From Saprospira grandis str. Lewin (lineage in GTDB: Bacteria; Bacteroidota; Bacteroidia; Chitinophagales; Saprospiraceae): a stretch of 64,000 nucleotides of DNA. The notes beneath the pieces are model-generated. The model saw only the letters and a list, made by a program, of their open reading frames with translations. It did no database searches and had not been told where the DNA came from. Positions 41,622 to 51,123 of the stretch are shown piece by piece (the first letter of the stretch is position 1; the number at the start of each line of letters is the position of its first letter). Position numbers and translations under genes: made by a program. The DNA lies in contig NC_016940.1 of the NCBI RefSeq assembly GCF_000250635.1, positions 1,480,995 to 1,544,994 on the forward strand, read 5' to 3'.

Positions 41622-41793
41622 TTTTGGGGCTGCCCCGCCCTTCGGGCGGGTCGGGCTGTGTCGTGGCTCGCAGGTCTGCTCGGCCCTGCAGTTTTTTTCG
41701 CTTCGCTTCAAAAAACTTGGGTCTGGCCCTTTGGGCCACCACTATCCATCCCTCAGCCAGTCGCTTCGCTCCTATTGGGCGCTTCGCGCCCTT
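41622..41793 (-). repeat. Family 1 intergenic element, subtype 1
   Basis: Plus strand TTTTGGGGCTGCCCCGCC, GCCCTTCGGGC, core GGCTCGCAGGTCTGCTCGGC, AT-rich stem with GTTTTTTTCGCTTCGC, GGCCCTTTGGGCC, linker CCATCCCTCAGCC, GGGCGCTTCGCGCCC. Confidence 0.88.
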
Positions 41794-41801
41794 AAACAGA
41801 A

Positions 41802-41828
41802 AACCCTCTAGCGGGAAGCTAGAGGGTT
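41802..41828 (-). terminator. Terminator of the cox gene cluster
   Basis: AACCCTCTAGC and GCTAGAGGGTT pair around a 5-nt loop. It lies 38 bp past the subunit IV stop. Confidence 0.75.
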
Positions 41829-41866
41829 AAAACACTTGGCTGATATATAATAATCAGAGACCTTAT

Positions 41867-42307
41867 TTATTCGAAGCGAACAGACTTAGGAGCATCTTGA
41901 GCATCCATAAGCATGCCTGTAGCGCCTTCAGTAGCTTCTCCTTTGGGGTTTACTTGTTCTTGATTCTTCTTATTTACGTACTCTTGGTTATTGAACCAAG
42001 CGCTACCTTCCCACAAGAAGGCAATAATTGCCCAAATAAAGAGGAGCATAGGAAGAATAATCGTAGCGATCATTGGTTTCACCTCACTACCGAGGTGCAT
42101 AAAGATAGCTGTAATATAGTAAGCCTTATAAAGGCTAAGTGCAATCATTACAGGAATCATGATCATTTTAGGAAGAGTAAGGCCTTCGATGAGGTGGCCA
42201 TTACCAATAAGAGCGATACCTACTTCTGCGAATGTAACAATAAGCAAAATGATAAAACCATTGCGGCCTACTTTGATATCTTCTTCACGAGTTGTTACGT
42301 GAGCCAT
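41867..42307 (-). CDS. Cytochrome c oxidase subunit IV family protein
   Basis: 146 residues with three membrane helices (GFIILLIVTFAEVGIALI; MIPVMIALSLYKAYYITAIF; MIATIILPMLLFIWAIIAFL). The HLGSEVK motif after helix 2 is typical of the small subunit in caa3-type oxidases of Bacteroidota. It is the last gene of the cox cluster, 35 bp after subunit III. SCO and DUF420 genes often found at this point are absent. Confidence 0.85.
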   Translation of the reverse strand: MAHVTTREEDIKVGRNGFIILLIVTFAEVGIALIGNGHLIEGLTLPKMIMIPVMIALSLYKAYYITAIFMHLGSEVKPMIATIILPMLLFIWAIIAFLWEGSAWFNNQEYVNKKNQEQVNPKGEATEGATGMLMDAQDAPKSVRFE

Positions 42308-42342
42308 GATATATATGCGTTAAAAAGTTAATCGAATAGAAT

Positions 42343-43335
42343 TTAGAGTAGATAGAAGGCTAGGAAAACGAAAACCCAAACCAAATCTACAAAGTGCCAG
42401 TAAAGACCAACTTTCTCTACCATTTCGTAGCCGTTCTTACGGGCGACGTAAGTGCCATTAGCAGCTTGGATAGCGATAATGAGTAAGAAGGCTAGCCCAG
42501 TAAATACGTGAAAACCGTGGAAACCAGTAATAAAGAAGAAGAGCGCACCAAAAGCTTGGGGGCCAAAAGCCTCTGTTTTGATTTCTCCATCAGTAGTTTT
42601 ATAGGCACCTACTGCATAGTCATGCATATCATGTTGATAAGTAATGAGGTAAGAATCACCGGCTTGGATTTCCATTTTTTTGGGAAGATCGCCATGATGG
42701 TCTCTTTTTTCAAAATACTTATTGCCTTTAGCGTCGGTAAAGTAAGTGACTTCAGTAGTTTTGCCATGGCTTTCTAGGCTAACAACCTCTTTATCCCATC
42801 CTTTTTCTTTAGCGATACCATTAAGTTCGTCTAGAGTAAGGTATTTTCCTTCATCGATATGAGTTGCGAAGGGGTTAGTGTAGAGCGTCATACCTTCTGT
42901 AGAGATCAGGTTGGTCCATTCCCAAGCTTGGCAGCCAAGGAACAAGGCGCCACCTACTACGGTAGCGAGCATCCATTTTACTACAGCAGATTGATTTTCT
43001 CTTTTACCTTCTTGTACGGCACGAAGCACAGTAACCGAACTAACAATCAAGACGAAAGTCATGAAAGTTACAAAGATAAGGGGGGCACCAGAGATGCCGA
43101 AGGGAGCAGTTTGGAATACAAAATCGGGTACGGGCCAACCTTTCACACTAAAGCGCAGGGCACCATAGGCCAAAAGGAATCCACCAAATGTAAAAGCATC
43201 TGAGAGGAGGAAGTACCAGATCATGAGCTTTCCGTAGCTCGCTTTGAAAGGAGACTGGCCACCATTCCAGAGATTTTCCTTCTGGGGGGCGTTATCGTGC
43301 TGCTCCTGTGTTTCGATGACTGTTTCGTTTGCCAT
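42343..43335 (-). CDS. Cytochrome c oxidase subunit III with large hydrophilic insert
   Basis: 330 residues. Helices SYGKLMIWYFLLSDAFTFGG, a third in VVGGALFLGCQAWEW, then after a long break FFITGFHGFHVFTGLAFLL and VEKVGLYWHFVDLVWVFVFL. These are the COX III core motifs. Between helices 3 and 4 is a polar insert of about 85 residues (THIDEGKYLTLDELNGIAKE through AVGAYKTTDGEIK), absent from ordinary COX III. A second, compact subunit III gene lies just upstream. Confidence 0.92.
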   Translation of the reverse strand: MANETVIETQEQHDNAPQKENLWNGGQSPFKASYGKLMIWYFLLSDAFTFGGFLLAYGALRFSVKGWPVPDFVFQTAPFGISGAPLIFVTFMTFVLIVSSVTVLRAVQEGKRENQSAVVKWMLATVVGGALFLGCQAWEWTNLISTEGMTLYTNPFATHIDEGKYLTLDELNGIAKEKGWDKEVVSLESHGKTTEVTYFTDAKGNKYFEKRDHHGDLPKKMEIQAGDSYLITYQHDMHDYAVGAYKTTDGEIKTEAFGPQAFGALFFFITGFHGFHVFTGLAFLLIIAIQAANGTYVARKNGYEMVEKVGLYWHFVDLVWVFVFLAFYLL

Positions 43336-43372
43336 TGTATCGGATCAATTTGTAAAAATTACAGATAGATGT

Positions 43373-43945
43373 TTATTGTTGTATCAGAAAGAACACCAAG
43401 AGATAGAGCCAGAGGATATCTACAAAGTGCCAGTAAGTAAAAGTCAAGTCTATTTTGAGTGTACGTTTGGGCGTGGGTACATCAAATCGGCCGCGGATAA
43501 GGCCAACAGCGAGAACGACTAGGGCAACAACTCCACCCATCACGTGTAAGACGTGAGCGGCAGTAATCAAGTAAAGAAAGCTACTAGATTGATTAGCGAC
43601 CAAGTCGATACCTACTGCTTGTAGTGATTCCCAGCCGGCGTACTGTAGGCCAATGAAAGCGAAACCCAGCAGAAAGCCTAAAAAGTAGAGTCCTTTAAAG
43701 GTTTTTGCATCTGCTTTGAGATATGCTTTTTTGGACAAGTAGAAAGCGAGGCTACTTCCAAGGATAGCAATTGTGCTATAAAAGAACTCATTGGGAAGCG
43801 GAAAGTTATACCAGTTGGCAGAAGCTTTTCGCACGATGTAGGCACTAGTAAATGCCGAAAAGAACATAATCATCCCGACGATGCCCATCCAGAGGGCAAA
43901 TTTTTTGGGGTGAATACGTTTTACTGTTTTATTTAAAGTGCTCAT
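43373..43945 (-). CDS. Cytochrome c oxidase subunit III, compact paralogue
   Basis: 190 residues, five helices. It has the C-terminal COX III signature LTFTYWHFVDILWLYLLVFF and HVLHVMGGVVALVVLA. It lacks the insert seen in its neighbour. Paired subunit III genes are usual in Bacteroidota caa3 clusters. It is 37 bp upstream of the larger gene and 12 bp after ctaB. Confidence 0.92.
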   Translation of the reverse strand: MSTLNKTVKRIHPKKFALWMGIVGMIMFFSAFTSAYIVRKASANWYNFPLPNEFFYSTIAILGSSLAFYLSKKAYLKADAKTFKGLYFLGFLLGFAFIGLQYAGWESLQAVGIDLVANQSSSFLYLITAAHVLHVMGGVVALVVLAVGLIRGRFDVPTPKRTLKIDLTFTYWHFVDILWLYLLVFFLIQQ

Positions 43946-43957
43946 GGCGCTTTGATT

Positions 43958-44854
43958 TTAGATCTTATCAATCATCAGGGCCAAAAAGACCACCAATTGA
44001 TAAACTAGAGAAGCTAGCATTAGCTGTCTTGCTGCTTTTGCTGTGGTTTGCTTAAACAAACGGATAGCAAAATAGAGGAAGAACAACCCCATGAAAAACA
44101 TAATGCCAGCGGCAATATAGCCAGAAATGCCCAGACTAACGGGTGCCCAACTCATTGCAATAAGGCAAAGCACATAAAATGCTGCTTGAAGTGCTGTCTC
44201 TTTTGTCCGGCCATCTTTTTGGCTAGAGGGCAAGAGATAGAAACCGCCTTCTGCATAATCCTTATAAGCCACCCAAGCAATAGCCCAAAAATGAGGAAAT
44301 TGCCAGAGAAACTGTAGGCTAAACAGAAAGAAAGCCGCCAATCCCAGCTCGCCAGTTGCAGCCACCCAACCAATAGCCATAGGAAGTGCTCCGGGCACGG
44401 CTCCTACCCAAACGGCTACGGGAGAGATTCGTTTTAATGGCGTGTAGATAAAGGCATAACTCACCAAAGAAACAGAGCCTAAGAAAGCTGTCATAGGATT
44501 AAAGAAGGCCAAAGCCAACAAACCCACAGCAGCCGTAATACCAGCAAAAAGAACAGCCTCCCAGCTTTCCATTCGACCAGCAGGAAGAGGACGGTTTTGC
44601 GTCCGCTTCATCTTTCGGTCTGTATCTTTTTCCAACACCTGATTTAAGGTATTGGCCGATGCAGTTACGAGAAAGCCTCCTAGGCCTAGGAGCAGAAAGT
44701 GATAAACATTAAAACTCTCTGTTCCTAGGTAGTAGGCTGTACATGCTGAAAATACTACCGATAGTGCCAACCTAGCCTTGGCTAGAGCCATATAGTTTTT
44801 CCACTTCTGGCCCAAAAGACTGCCACTAACGGTAGTACTGTTATTCGTATTCAA
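43958..44854 (-). CDS. ctaB: Protoheme IX farnesyltransferase (heme O synthase)
   Basis: 298 residues with about nine helices. The prenyltransferase motif NTLNQVLEKDTDRKMKRTQN near residue 66 has the Asp-rich site, followed by RPLPAGRM; the second Asp-rich part is in the YKDYAEGGFYLLP loop. It makes heme O from heme B, the first step to heme A for the oxidase. Placed between coxA and the subunit III genes. Confidence 0.95.
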   Translation of the reverse strand: MNTNNSTTVSGSLLGQKWKNYMALAKARLALSVVFSACTAYYLGTESFNVYHFLLLGLGGFLVTASANTLNQVLEKDTDRKMKRTQNRPLPAGRMESWEAVLFAGITAAVGLLALAFFNPMTAFLGSVSLVSYAFIYTPLKRISPVAVWVGAVPGALPMAIGWVAATGELGLAAFFLFSLQFLWQFPHFWAIAWVAYKDYAEGGFYLLPSSQKDGRTKETALQAAFYVLCLIAMSWAPVSLGISGYIAAGIMFFMGLFFLYFAIRLFKQTTAKAARQLMLASLVYQLVVFLALMIDKI

Positions 44855-44894
44855 AATATCAATCTTGATTTAGAATAGATCATTATCAGGAAGA

Positions 44895-46754
44895 CTAATG
44901 TCCTCCGTCTACTTCACCCTCTGCTAGAGGCTCATTCTGCATTACGAATTCACGATCTTCGTAACGGCTGATGTCATAAGGCCAGCGGTGAACTTCAGGG
45001 ATAGGTCCATCCCAGTTTCCGTGACCGGGGTTGATAGGAACAGTCCACTCTAGTGTAGTTGCCCCCCAAGGGTTTTGTTCTGTTTGCTTTCTTCCTCTAT
45101 AGATAGAGTAGAAGAAGTTAATGATAAACAGAATCTGTAGGAAGAAGGCAACAATCGCGGCGATAGTAATCACCTGGTTCATCGTATCAAACTGGTTGAA
45201 GGCCTGGAAAGTGTCGAAAGAGTAGTAACGACGAGGAATACCAGCCATCCCTTGATAGTGCATAGGACCAAATACGGCATAAGCAGTAATCAAAGTACCC
45301 CAGTAGTGAATTTGTCCCAAGGTTTCGTTCATATAACGTCCAAACATCGTAGGGAACCAGTGGTAGATTCCAGAGAACATACCAAAGAAAGCGGCTACAC
45401 CCATTACGGTGTGGAAGTGAGCAACTACGAAGTAAGTATCGTGCTGTTGCATATCAATTGTGGCGTTACCCAAGAAGATACCGGTCAAACCACCAGAGAT
45501 AAAGAGCGATACAAAACCAATAGAGAACAATGAAGCTGAGTTATAGCGCATGTTACCCCCCCATACCGTTGCAATCCAGTTAAATACTTTTACCGCTGAA
45601 GGTACAGCAATAATCAAAGTAAAGAGTACAAAGATATTAGAGATGAAAGGATTCAATCCACTAACATACATATGGTGAGCCCATACTAGGAATGAAAGTA
45701 CACCAATACCTAGGATAGAGAAAACCATAGCCTTGTAACCAAAGATCGGCTTACGAGCGTGTACAGAAAGTACCTCTGAAACCAATCCCATCGCAGGCAA
45801 GATAATGATATATACCTCAGGGTGACCCAAGAACCAGAACAAGTGCTGGTACAAAATAGCGTTACCCCCTACTCTATCTGTCAATGCTTCACCAGCTACA
45901 TAGATTTCATCTAGGAAGAAGCTAGTACCGAGCATACGGTCCATCATCAACATAAAGAAACCAGAAGTAACAACAGGGAAAGAAAGTAGACCCAAAACAG
46001 CAGTGAGCAAGAAAGCCCAAATCGTCAAAGGCATACGGAACATAGTCATTCCCTTAGTACGCATGTTCAAGATTGTAGAGATATAGTTGATACCTCCCAA
46101 AAGCGTAGAGACTACAAAGAAAACAAGCGCCAACAACCAAAGCGTCATACCCGCTTTAGATCCGTCAGATGCCTGTGGTAGTGCACTAAGCGGAGGATAG
46201 GCTACCCATCCCCCAGAGAAGGGACCTGTATTCAAGAACAAAGAGATAAACATAATTACACCAGCCAAAAAGAAGAACCAGTAAGAAAGCATGTTCATCA
46301 GTGGCGAAGCCATATCTCGGGCTCCAATCTGCAATGGAATAAGTAAGTTCGAGAACGTACCCGATAATCCAGCAGTAAGTACAAAAAATACAATGATGGT
46401 ACCGTGCATGGTCACCAAAGCATAGTAAAAGTCAGGGCTCAAAGTTCCTTTTCCAGAAGCGGGATCTACATCGATCCAGCCCCCGAGCAAGGGTTGTAGC
46501 CAAGACAAGTCTGCATCAGGAAAACCCAATTGCAAACGGAAAATAACAGACATCGCAGCCCCAATGACGGCCCAAAACATCCCCGTGATCAAAAACTGTT
46601 TTGCAATGGTCTTGTGGTCCATGCTAAACAAATAACGATCAATAAAAGACGATTGGTACTTATCACCGTGATGGTGATCATCATGGCCGTGTCCGTGCCC
46701 GTCTCCACCCTGTGGAGCGTGCAGTTCCTTTTCTGTGATATTGATATCAGCCAT
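44895..46754 (-). CDS. coxA: Cytochrome c oxidase subunit I
   Basis: 619 residues with about twelve helices. Active-site motifs: HPEVYIIILPAMGLVSEVL (CuB His cross-linked to Tyr) near residue 305, FLVWAHHMYVSG (CuB His pair), and DTYFVVAHFHTVMGV (heme ligands). The N-terminal 30 residues are His/Gly/Asp-rich (GDGHGHGHDDHHHGDKY), which could bind copper or zinc. It reduces O2 and pumps protons. Reading frame and length are normal. Confidence 0.97.
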   Translation of the reverse strand: MADINITEKELHAPQGGDGHGHGHDDHHHGDKYQSSFIDRYLFSMDHKTIAKQFLITGMFWAVIGAAMSVIFRLQLGFPDADLSWLQPLLGGWIDVDPASGKGTLSPDFYYALVTMHGTIIVFFVLTAGLSGTFSNLLIPLQIGARDMASPLMNMLSYWFFFLAGVIMFISLFLNTGPFSGGWVAYPPLSALPQASDGSKAGMTLWLLALVFFVVSTLLGGINYISTILNMRTKGMTMFRMPLTIWAFLLTAVLGLLSFPVVTSGFFMLMMDRMLGTSFFLDEIYVAGEALTDRVGGNAILYQHLFWFLGHPEVYIIILPAMGLVSEVLSVHARKPIFGYKAMVFSILGIGVLSFLVWAHHMYVSGLNPFISNIFVLFTLIIAVPSAVKVFNWIATVWGGNMRYNSASLFSIGFVSLFISGGLTGIFLGNATIDMQQHDTYFVVAHFHTVMGVAAFFGMFSGIYHWFPTMFGRYMNETLGQIHYWGTLITAYAVFGPMHYQGMAGIPRRYYSFDTFQAFNQFDTMNQVITIAAIVAFFLQILFIINFFYSIYRGRKQTEQNPWGATTLEWTVPINPGHGNWDGPIPEVHRWPYDISRYEDREFVMQNEPLAEGEVDGGH

Positions 46755-46795
46755 AAGAAGGTAATTTATAAAATAGTGAACAAGTGTTTTTAAAA

Positions 46796-48184
46796 CTAAG
46801 AAGGCTGCTCTTCAGATACTGTGTCCGTAGTCACAGAATCAATAACAGGGGCCTCAATAGGCTCAGGCTGAGCCAAAACGCTCATCGTTGCGGCTTTAGC
46901 ATCAGCAGCTGCTTTTTTAGCGGCATCTACATCCAAAGTAGTACGAGCAATTTTCAAAGCGGCCAATACTTTAGCCTCTGCTTCTTCCATTTTGCTCAAG
47001 CTAGCGCCAGCAGCGGCAGCCATTGCTTCTTGCAAGCTAGCCAATTCTGCTTTAACGATCTCTTTTTGCGCCAATAGTTGTTCAAACTCAAGCTGTCCTT
47101 TTGCTACATCCTTAAACGGATCTTTATCTGTACCACGAACATTGTTCAAGTAATGAGAAGTGGCCTCGATACCGTCAAACCATTCGGCATATTCCTCTTC
47201 AGTAACTACCTTAAGTACACGGCGCATAGAGTAGTGACCACGGCCACAAAGCTCTGCACAAGCCAATTCGTACTCAAAAGCTTCCCAACGTTTCTTATCG
47301 GGGTTCTGCTTATCAGGAATGTTCCAATGCTCATAGTTCTTATAACGATTACGCATAGAGTCAGAAGTAACAACAGGCGTAAAGACAAAATAAGTAGGCA
47401 TACCAGGTACAGCATCCATTTTTACACGGAACTGAGGAAGGTAGAAGTTGTGCAATACGTCTCTAGAATTGATCCGCACACGCACCTTCTTACCTACAGG
47501 CAAAACGATTTCACTAGGATGGAAATCATCAATGTTTTTCTTATCCGTCCAGTCCTGACCCAATGGGTTAGTCCCGTCAATTTTTGTAAAATGCTTTGTT
47601 CCTAGCTTTTGGTCACGGCCAGGATAACGGAGCAACCAAGCAAACTGCATCCCAGTTGCCTCAATCTCCATATAATCCTCTCCAGCTACTTCCTCAGGAG
47701 TAACATCCGCCATGATTTCGTTCCAAGCCTGCAAACCACTCACCACCAAAAAGGTCATGATAATAGCAGGTACAAGCATCCAGATCATCTCCAAACGATC
47801 ATCATGTGCCCAGTACTTGGCCCGACGGCCCTTCTGCCCTCTAAACCTCCATGCAAAGAAGAAAAGCGCAAACTGACAACCAAAAAATACAATAGACGTA
47901 AAGAACAAAGTCGTATTAAATACGCTATCTACCGTAGGACCATGCAACGACGCCGCCGTATTCGGTCCCCAACCCAACAAATAAGGGATGTAATAAATAA
48001 ACGATACAATACAAGTAAGGAGAAAGCCAATCATGAAGACCATTCCTAGCCCTGCATGAAAGTTGTTTCGTTCAAACTCCTCCGCCTTTTCACCTCTTAC
48101 TACAGAGGCTAGTTCGCGCGCTCTAGCGATCTGTACGATAAAGACAGCAGCGAGAACGATGATAATGAGTAGAAGCCAAGTCAT
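46796..48184 (-). CDS. coxB: Cytochrome c oxidase subunit II, extended
   Basis: 462 residues. Four hydrophobic segments in the first 150 residues, two more than classical COX II. The CuA domain has DVLHNFYLPQFRVKMDAVPG and the binding site CAELCGRGHYSMRR near residue 305, with both Cys, His and Met. No heme c domain is fused, so cytochrome c must come separately. The last 120 residues are an Ala/Glu/Lys-rich helix and a Pro/Thr tail, not needed for CuA. First gene of the cox cluster. Confidence 0.94.
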   Translation of the reverse strand: MTWLLLIIIVLAAVFIVQIARARELASVVRGEKAEEFERNNFHAGLGMVFMIGFLLTCIVSFIYYIPYLLGWGPNTAASLHGPTVDSVFNTTLFFTSIVFFGCQFALFFFAWRFRGQKGRRAKYWAHDDRLEMIWMLVPAIIMTFLVVSGLQAWNEIMADVTPEEVAGEDYMEIEATGMQFAWLLRYPGRDQKLGTKHFTKIDGTNPLGQDWTDKKNIDDFHPSEIVLPVGKKVRVRINSRDVLHNFYLPQFRVKMDAVPGMPTYFVFTPVVTSDSMRNRYKNYEHWNIPDKQNPDKKRWEAFEYELACAELCGRGHYSMRRVLKVVTEEEYAEWFDGIEATSHYLNNVRGTDKDPFKDVAKGQLEFEQLLAQKEIVKAELASLQEAMAAAAGASLSKMEEAEAKVLAALKIARTTLDVDAAKKAAADAKAATMSVLAQPEPIEAPVIDSVTTDTVSEEQPS

Positions 48185-48236
48185 GTTCTATAGGTTTTTC
48201 TGCAGCTAACAGCTGCCAATAATATTATTTACTTCG

Positions 48237-48244
48237 CAAATATA
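48237..48244 (-). promoter_or_regulatory. Candidate -7 box for the cox cluster
   Basis: TATATTTG on the minus strand fits TAnnTTTG, 52 bp upstream of coxB. No clear -33 box. A small hairpin GCAGCT-AAC-AGCTGC lies in the leader at 48202-48216. Confidence 0.4.
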
Positions 48245-48361
48245 ACAAAAGAGGCCAAAAGATTGATTAACGCCCCTCGCAAAGAACTAATCTTTAGAAT
48301 CTTTTTAAATTGTTAAAAAGTCTAAAAATCGGGAACTTTTTTTCTTGCCAATCTAAGACTA

Positions 48362-48507
48362 TTTTGGGGCCTCCGCAGCAAGCTGCGGCGCTGCCTTTCG
48401 CAGCTCGCAAGTCTGCTCGGCCCTTCGGCGCTTGCAGCGCCTCGGTCTGCGGCTTCGCCGCCCTGCTCCAGTCGCTAGGCCTGCGGCGCTCCGCGCCTGC
48501 AAAACCG
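48362..48507 (-). repeat. Family 1 intergenic element (left of an inverted pair)
   Basis: Plus strand TTTTGGGGCCTCCGCAGC, GCAGCAAGCTGC, core GCTCGCAAGTCTGCTCGGCC, GGCGCTTGCAGCGCC, GCGGCTTCGCCGC, linker CCAGTCGCTAGGCC, end GCAAAACCG. Confidence 0.88.
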
Positions 48508-48553
48508 TTTAATTGGACCAAAGCGGCCCGGCCATCAGCCGCGAAGCGGCTTA

Positions 48554-48678
48554 ACGGCCTAGCGCTGTGAAAGGGGGCGGCATAGCCGCCGACCCAGGGC
48601 GGCCTTGGCCGCCCGCAGGGCCGAGCAGAACTGCGAGCCCTGAAACATAGCGGCGGGCGCTAGCCCGCAGGCCCCAAA
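48554..48678 (+). repeat. Family 1 intergenic element, subtype 3 (right of an inverted pair)
   Basis: ACGGCCTAGCGCTGTGAAAG, GGCGGCATAGCCGCC, GGGCGGCCTTGGCCGCCC, core GGGCCGAGCAGAACTGCGAG, GCGGGCGCTAGCCCGC, end AGGCCCCAAATT, 11 bp from the actF stop. Confidence 0.9.
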
Positions 48679-48689
48679 TTATCAGTATC

Positions 48690-50264
48690 CTAGAGATCGT
48701 ACCAAACGTGGTGATGCTTACTTTCGTCTACATAAGGATCGTTCTTAGGCATCAAAGAGGCACCAGACAATACTTGGAAAGTAACAAATAGGAACAAGCC
48801 CAAAAAGCCAATCATTGTTCCTAGCTCTAGAAGGCCAGGAAAGTGAATTCCCATTACAAATTGAGTGGGGTGCTCGGCATGAGCTTCTTCTGTATGCGCC
48901 TCTTCTCCATGAGCAGTAGCGTGCGCGTCTTCTGTATCATGAGCATGCGTTTCGGCAGGAGCAGTAGTTTCGGCAGCAGTAGCAGAATCATTTTCTGTAG
49001 TTGCTGGAGCCTCTTCTGTATGTCCTTCCTCGCCATGAGCATCATCGCCATGCTGAGGGTTAGCCGTAAGTACAGCCTTAGGAGCTTGGTTGAGGTGAAG
49101 TAGATCACCATGAGCATCATGCCCTTCTTCGCCATGTCCATGATCATCGCCATGACCGTGGCCAGCATGTTGAGCATGCTCCCAGTTGTGCCAAACACCA
49201 GGCTTAATCATTTGGAAATAATCTACCCAGTGGCCTAGCAAAACGATCACTGCAACAAGGGCCAAAGTACCTTTAGCGCGCTTAGAATTGTTCATCATGA
49301 GGATGAAGAAAGGCAGGATAAAGTTGAGTAGGATATTGAGGTAGAAAACAGCGGGAAACTGATCGAAACGAAGGTCGAAGTATTGAGTTTCTTCCCCGTT
49401 ATTTGCATACCAAATGAGGAGGAACTGCGAGAACCAAAGGTAGGTCCAGAATACGCTAAATCCGAAGATATACTTACCGAGGTCATGCGTGTGCTCCTTA
49501 GTGAAGTACTGCATATGGCCGCGGCTCTGCAAGAAAAGGATGAGCAAAAATATGATACAAATTGCGCTTACCCAAACACTTACAGTAGCATACCAAGCGA
49601 AGAGCGTACTATACCAGTGAACATCTACAGACATTACCCACTGCCAGATAGCATAAGCGCTAGAGAAACCAGCGATGGGCAAGAAAATAGCTGACCACAT
49701 GTGAATTTTTTCATAGTTCACCTTGCGCAAAGAGCGATCGCCATCTTGTTCTAGAGACAATCTGCGGATCATCATAGCGAAAAGTGTCCATACCCCAAGC
49801 ACCACCAAAGTGAGTACATAATTGAAGGGGTTAAGGAAAGCAGACTTATGCACGACCAGGTGATCTTCTACTAGAGCGGTTTCATCGCTCCAGAGATAAA
49901 GGTAGTCAGTTCCTTCAGCGTCCATATAAACGCCTAGGGCAATAAGTCCAAAAAAGATGAGGCCAACAGGCATGAACATCATCATGGCCTCGGGCACTCG
50001 TTTAAAAATAGTTTGCCATCCGCCCCAGGCTACTACGTGAGTAGACAAAAAGAAAAGCGAAGCGAAAGCGATACCGGTAAAGAAGGCTGTATTATGGAGC
50101 AAGTTGGTCCAGAAGCGGACATGTCCATAGTCGCCATCCGTAAAGTAAGTAACCCCAAGGCTAATTGCTCCGATGAGAGTCATGATCGCGGTGATCATTT
50201 TTAGTTTCCCATCAAAGACAAACTGAGGGTTATCCTGAATTGCGTGGTTGTGATGCGCACCCAT
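48690..50264 (-). CDS. actF: Alternative complex III, quinol-oxidising membrane subunit ActF, with His/Glu-rich insert
   Basis: 524 residues, about ten helices, an NrfD-related fold (AIFLPIAGFSSAYAIWQWVM; RGHMQYFTKEHTHDLGKYIF). Between the penultimate and last helices, residues about 370-470, is a low-complexity segment packed with His, Asp, Glu and Ala (HAGHGHGDDHGHGEEGHDAH and similar), much longer than in the Rhodothermus protein as I recall it. It may bind divalent metals. It ends the act cluster. Confidence 0.88.
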   Translation of the reverse strand: MGAHHNHAIQDNPQFVFDGKLKMITAIMTLIGAISLGVTYFTDGDYGHVRFWTNLLHNTAFFTGIAFASLFFLSTHVVAWGGWQTIFKRVPEAMMMFMPVGLIFFGLIALGVYMDAEGTDYLYLWSDETALVEDHLVVHKSAFLNPFNYVLTLVVLGVWTLFAMMIRRLSLEQDGDRSLRKVNYEKIHMWSAIFLPIAGFSSAYAIWQWVMSVDVHWYSTLFAWYATVSVWVSAICIIFLLILFLQSRGHMQYFTKEHTHDLGKYIFGFSVFWTYLWFSQFLLIWYANNGEETQYFDLRFDQFPAVFYLNILLNFILPFFILMMNNSKRAKGTLALVAVIVLLGHWVDYFQMIKPGVWHNWEHAQHAGHGHGDDHGHGEEGHDAHGDLLHLNQAPKAVLTANPQHGDDAHGEEGHTEEAPATTENDSATAAETTAPAETHAHDTEDAHATAHGEEAHTEEAHAEHPTQFVMGIHFPGLLELGTMIGFLGLFLFVTFQVLSGASLMPKNDPYVDESKHHHVWYDL

Positions 50265-50331
50265 TAGTTATCAGTTTCTATAGGTTTAGTCAATAGTTTT
50301 GATTCAATCTGAAGTTAGTCATCACTAACCC

Positions 50332-51090
50332 TTATTTGTTTTCTTCTTCAGTGGCTGCTGCTTCGGCCTCAGTTTCTTCGGCTTCGGGAGTAGCTACTTT
50401 ATTTTGGCCATTAGCGGTAGGCAAGTCATATTTTTCGGCTTGCAAGCTACGGATATAGTGGATCACCATCCAGCGCTCATCATGGCTTAGTTTATCGGCA
50501 TGAGAAAGCATAACCCCTTTACCGTGCATAATGGCGTGATAGTAGCGGCCATCGGTAGCATTTTTGAGGTCATCTGTCATGTAGTTGGCGGGGGCGTTGG
50601 GGTAGGGTCCATCGCCGCTATTCCATAGTTGGCCGTTTCCGTCGCCTTTTTCACCATGGCAAGAAGCGCAGTATACTACATAAAGCTCCTCTCCTTTGGC
50701 CAAGATTTTCTTGAGGTCTTCCTCATTTTTGGCTTTGAGGGGGTTTTCTGTAATTGCCTTCATGGCTTCATTGCGTCCTGCCTCTGTATTATCAAAAGCA
50801 TAGACGGGAAAAGTAAACTCAGAAGCGCCGCCGGGCGTAGTAGCTGTTGCATTAAAGGGTACAGTACCGGCAACAGGTTTGCGAGGTTTGGCAAATTCCT
50901 GATACTCTTCTTCAGAAGAGTGCGTATTAAAGCGGTAGTACGTATTTACGTTTGCTTCATAGGCAATAGAGTGGCCCATATCGGGCATATACTCATAACC
51001 AGCAAACTCACCTCCAGACTTGCCACAGCTTCCGAGGAAGAAAGCTGAAAGGGCAATAGCTGCGAAGAAGTATAGATTAGGTAATTTCAT
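50332..51090 (-). CDS. actE: Alternative complex III, monoheme cytochrome c lipoprotein ActE
   Basis: 252 residues from ATG 51090; a GTG nine bases upstream is not favoured. Lipoprotein signal ends LGSCGKSGG. One heme c motif CASCHGEKGDGN near residue 150, and Met ligand candidates in HGKGVMLSHADKLS. It passes electrons from the complex to the oxidase. The tail is Glu/Ala-rich. It sits 33 bp after actD. Confidence 0.92.
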   Translation of the reverse strand: MKLPNLYFFAAIALSAFFLGSCGKSGGEFAGYEYMPDMGHSIAYEANVNTYYRFNTHSSEEEYQEFAKPRKPVAGTVPFNATATTPGGASEFTFPVYAFDNTEAGRNEAMKAITENPLKAKNEEDLKKILAKGEELYVVYCASCHGEKGDGNGQLWNSGDGPYPNAPANYMTDDLKNATDGRYYHAIMHGKGVMLSHADKLSHDERWMVIHYIRSLQAEKYDLPTANGQNKVATPEAEETEAEAAATEEENK

Positions 51091-51123
51091 GTCAATCACG
51101 TATAGAAGGGTGAGATGAAGTTA

